Origin: JAPLDA01 sp043742705
GTDB taxonomy: Bacteria > Bacteroidota > Bacteroidia > AKYH767-A > 2013-40CM-41-45
Reading direction: 5' to 3'
Assembly: GCA_043742705.1 (NCBI GenBank)
Contig: JAYTXY010000023.1
Coordinates: 1 to 23,926 of the forward strand
DNA length: 23,926 bases
Below the pieces are notes generated by a model that saw nothing but the letters and a program-made list of their open reading frames with translations, had not been told where the DNA came from and did not search any database. A program made the position numbers and the translations under genes. Below are positions 22,671 through 23,926 of the stretch, in pieces. Position 1 is the stretch's first letter; every line of letters begins with the position of its first letter.

Positions 22671-23926
22671 GTGGAACAACTTACACAGTCATTGAAAAAC
22701 GGGGAGATGCAGTTGCTTGAAGTGCCGTACCCGGCATTGTCAAAGGGCTGTGTGTTGGTGAGGAATTTTTATTCGCTCATCAGCGCAGGTACTGAAGGAA
22801 AGACGGTGAAAGATGCGCGACTCGGTTATATTGGTAAAGCGCGGGCGCGCAGGGACGAAGTGAAAAAAGTAGTGGACGCTGCAAAGACGTTCGGGTTGAT
22901 GAACACCTACAAGATGGTGATGAACAAACTCGATGCTCCCGTTGCACTTGGTTATTGCTGTGCAGGCGAAGTGATCGCTATCTCTGATGATGTAAAAGAT
23001 TTTAAAGTAGGTGACTTTGTTGCATGCGGAGGCGGAACAGCCAACCATGCGGAAGTAGTTGCAGTTCCCGTGAACCTCTGCGTAAAGTTTGATGGTGATG
23101 TATTGCCGCAACATGCAGCATTCACAACGCTTGGTGCCATTGCCATGCAGGGAATTCGCCAGGCTGATTTACGATTGGGAGAAAATTGTGTCGTCATCGG
23201 ACTTGGTTTGTTAGGTCAGTTGACTGTTCAGCTATTGAATGCTGCCGGAGTGAAAACTATCGGTATTGATGTAGATGCAACCATGACGAAGTTGGCGGAA
23301 GAAAACGGTTGCTTACTCGCACTCGATCGTCAGCGTGATGATCTTGAAAATTTGGTATTGAATTTTACCGGCACTTACGGTGCGGATGCAGTGATAATCA
23401 CGGCTGGCACCGATTCACACGATCCGATTGATCTTGCGGGAGCATTGGCAAGAAAGAAAGGAAAAGTGGTGGTCGTTGGTGCTGTACCTACAGGATTTAA
23501 ACGAACAAACTATTTTAAGAAAGAACTTGAACTCCGCATGTCTTCTTCGTACGGTCCGGGACGATACGATCCCGAATACGAAGAACAGGGAATTGATTAT
23601 CCGTATGCATACGTACGCTGGACGGAGAACCGCAACATGCAGGCTTTCGTTGACTTGCTGAAAAATAAAAAAGTTCACCTTGAAAAATTACTCACACACG
23701 TTTTTGAATTCAAGGATGCACCGAAAGCGTACCAGGTAATTCTTGACAAGTCAGAACCGTTCATAGGAATGGTTTTGAAATACGATGTCGGCAAGAAATT
23801 AATCAGTACGGTCCGTTTGCATGAGAAAAAATACAAACCCGAAGATGCAAATGTCGGGTTGATTGGAGCAGGATCGTTCGGTCAGAATTTTTTATTGCCA
23901 GCCATGAAAGGGCTTGCCAACTTTGT
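22671..23926 (+). CDS. Bi-domain oxidoreductase: ADH-like plus Gfo/Idh/MocA (3' partial)
   Basis: The reading frame is open from GTG 22671 to the window end. Residues 1 to about 375 form a medium-chain dehydrogenase: LKNGEMQLLEVPYP at the start, LGYCCAGEVI, and Rossmann motif VVIGLGLLGQ (174-183). A second Rossmann fold begins at VGLIGAGSFGQN (395-406), the start of a Gfo/Idh/MocA domain cut by the edge. The catalytic-zinc cysteine region of classical ADHs reads SAGTEGKTV (38-46), without Cys, so this half is probably not a classical zinc alcohol dehydrogenase. Such fusions are common in polysaccharide loci, often beside heparinase II/III-like genes. The substrate is presumably a nucleotide sugar or glycan residue. 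GTG is chosen because the family-like N-terminus begins there, one base after the previous stop. Confidence 0.88.
   Translation, partial: MEQLTQSLKNGEMQLLEVPYPALSKGCVLVRNFYSLISAGTEGKTVKDARLGYIGKARARRDEVKKVVDAAKTFGLMNTYKMVMNKLDAPVALGYCCAGEVIAISDDVKDFKVGDFVACGGGTANHAEVVAVPVNLCVKFDGDVLPQHAAFTTLGAIAMQGIRQADLRLGENCVVIGLGLLGQLTVQLLNAAGVKTIGIDVDATMTKLAEENGCLLALDRQRDDLENLVLNFTGTYGADAVIITAGTDSHDPIDLAGALARKKGKVVVVGAVPTGFKRTNYFKKELELRMSSSYGPGRYDPEYEEQGIDYPYAYVRWTENRNMQAFVDLLKNKKVHLEKLLTHVFEFKDAPKAYQVILDKSEPFIGMVLKYDVGKKLISTVRLHEKKYKPEDANVGLIGAGSFGQNFLLPAMKGLANF

Larger units (their letters stand above)
2..23926 (+). other. Predicted single polysaccharide biosynthesis operon
   Basis: All 21 genes run in the same direction. 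Gaps are 1 to 60 bases: the longest are 60 (19502-19561), 40 (17519-17558), 36 (2967-3002) and 27 (10613-10639). Eight junctions overlap as ATGA or TGATG. I found no T-tailed hairpin in any gap and no convincing promoter, so read-through from a promoter upstream of the window is the simplest reading. The gene set (co-polymerase, flippase, polymerase, several glycosyltransferases and sugar-modifying enzymes) is that of a Wzx/Wzy-dependent pathway. Both ends continue beyond the window. Confidence 0.8.

Overview
The window is one dense, single-strand block of surface-polysaccharide (capsule, exopolysaccharide or O-antigen type) genes. All 21 protein genes are on the + strand and no intergenic gap exceeds about 60 bases. 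Several features point to a Bacteroidota member: AT-leaning sequence, mostly weak Shine-Dalgarno signals, a polysaccharide co-polymerase fused to its tyrosine kinase, and a GT4/WbqC/PglD/bi-domain-oxidoreductase gene mix. This assignment is an inference; no rRNA or marker gene is present. The locus is cut at both ends. The first gene (Wzc-like) lacks its N-terminus and the last (dehydrogenase/Gfo-Idh-MocA fusion) lacks most of its C-terminal domain.

Layout. (1) 2-2966: export regulator (Wzc-type BY-kinase) and a polyprenyl-phosphate-sugar-synthase-like GT2. (2) 3003-7245: a sugar-tailoring cassette of WbqC-family protein, PglD/NeuD-like acyltransferase, PhyH-family dioxygenase, signal-less beta-propeller and a WecE-like sugar aminotransferase. 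(3) 7242-10612: a large GT-C-like membrane protein and a Wzx-type flippase. (4) 10640-17518: a GT4, two consecutive nucleotidyltransferase-fold proteins of unknown role, a methyltransferase, a second GT4 and a glutamine-hydrolysing asparagine synthase homologue; from the first nucleotidyltransferase to AsnB each gene overlaps the next. (5) 17559-19501: a divergent methyltransferase coupled to a third GT4. (6) 19562-22669: a Wzy-type polymerase, a fourth GT4 and a third methyltransferase. (7) 22671 to the end: the bi-domain oxidoreductase.

How they fit together (inference from families). Nucleotide sugars are made and decorated in the cytosol: 4-amination by WecE, N- or O-acylation, hydroxylation, methylation and possibly amidation by AsnB. 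GT4 enzymes assemble a lipid-linked repeat, Wzx flips it, Wzy polymerises it, and the Wzc kinase controls length and export. The GT2 plus GT-C pair could add a side sugar on the outer face of the membrane. No initiating phosphoglycosyltransferase, Wza or RmlAB is present, so these must lie elsewhere.

The least explained parts are the nucleotidyltransferase pair (11817-13807), the WbqC-PglD-PhyH-propeller-WecE cassette, and an 8-bp-stem palindrome in the longest gap. No tRNA, rRNA, CRISPR, insertion sequence or convincing intrinsic terminator was seen. No stretch longer than 300 bases lacks a gene.
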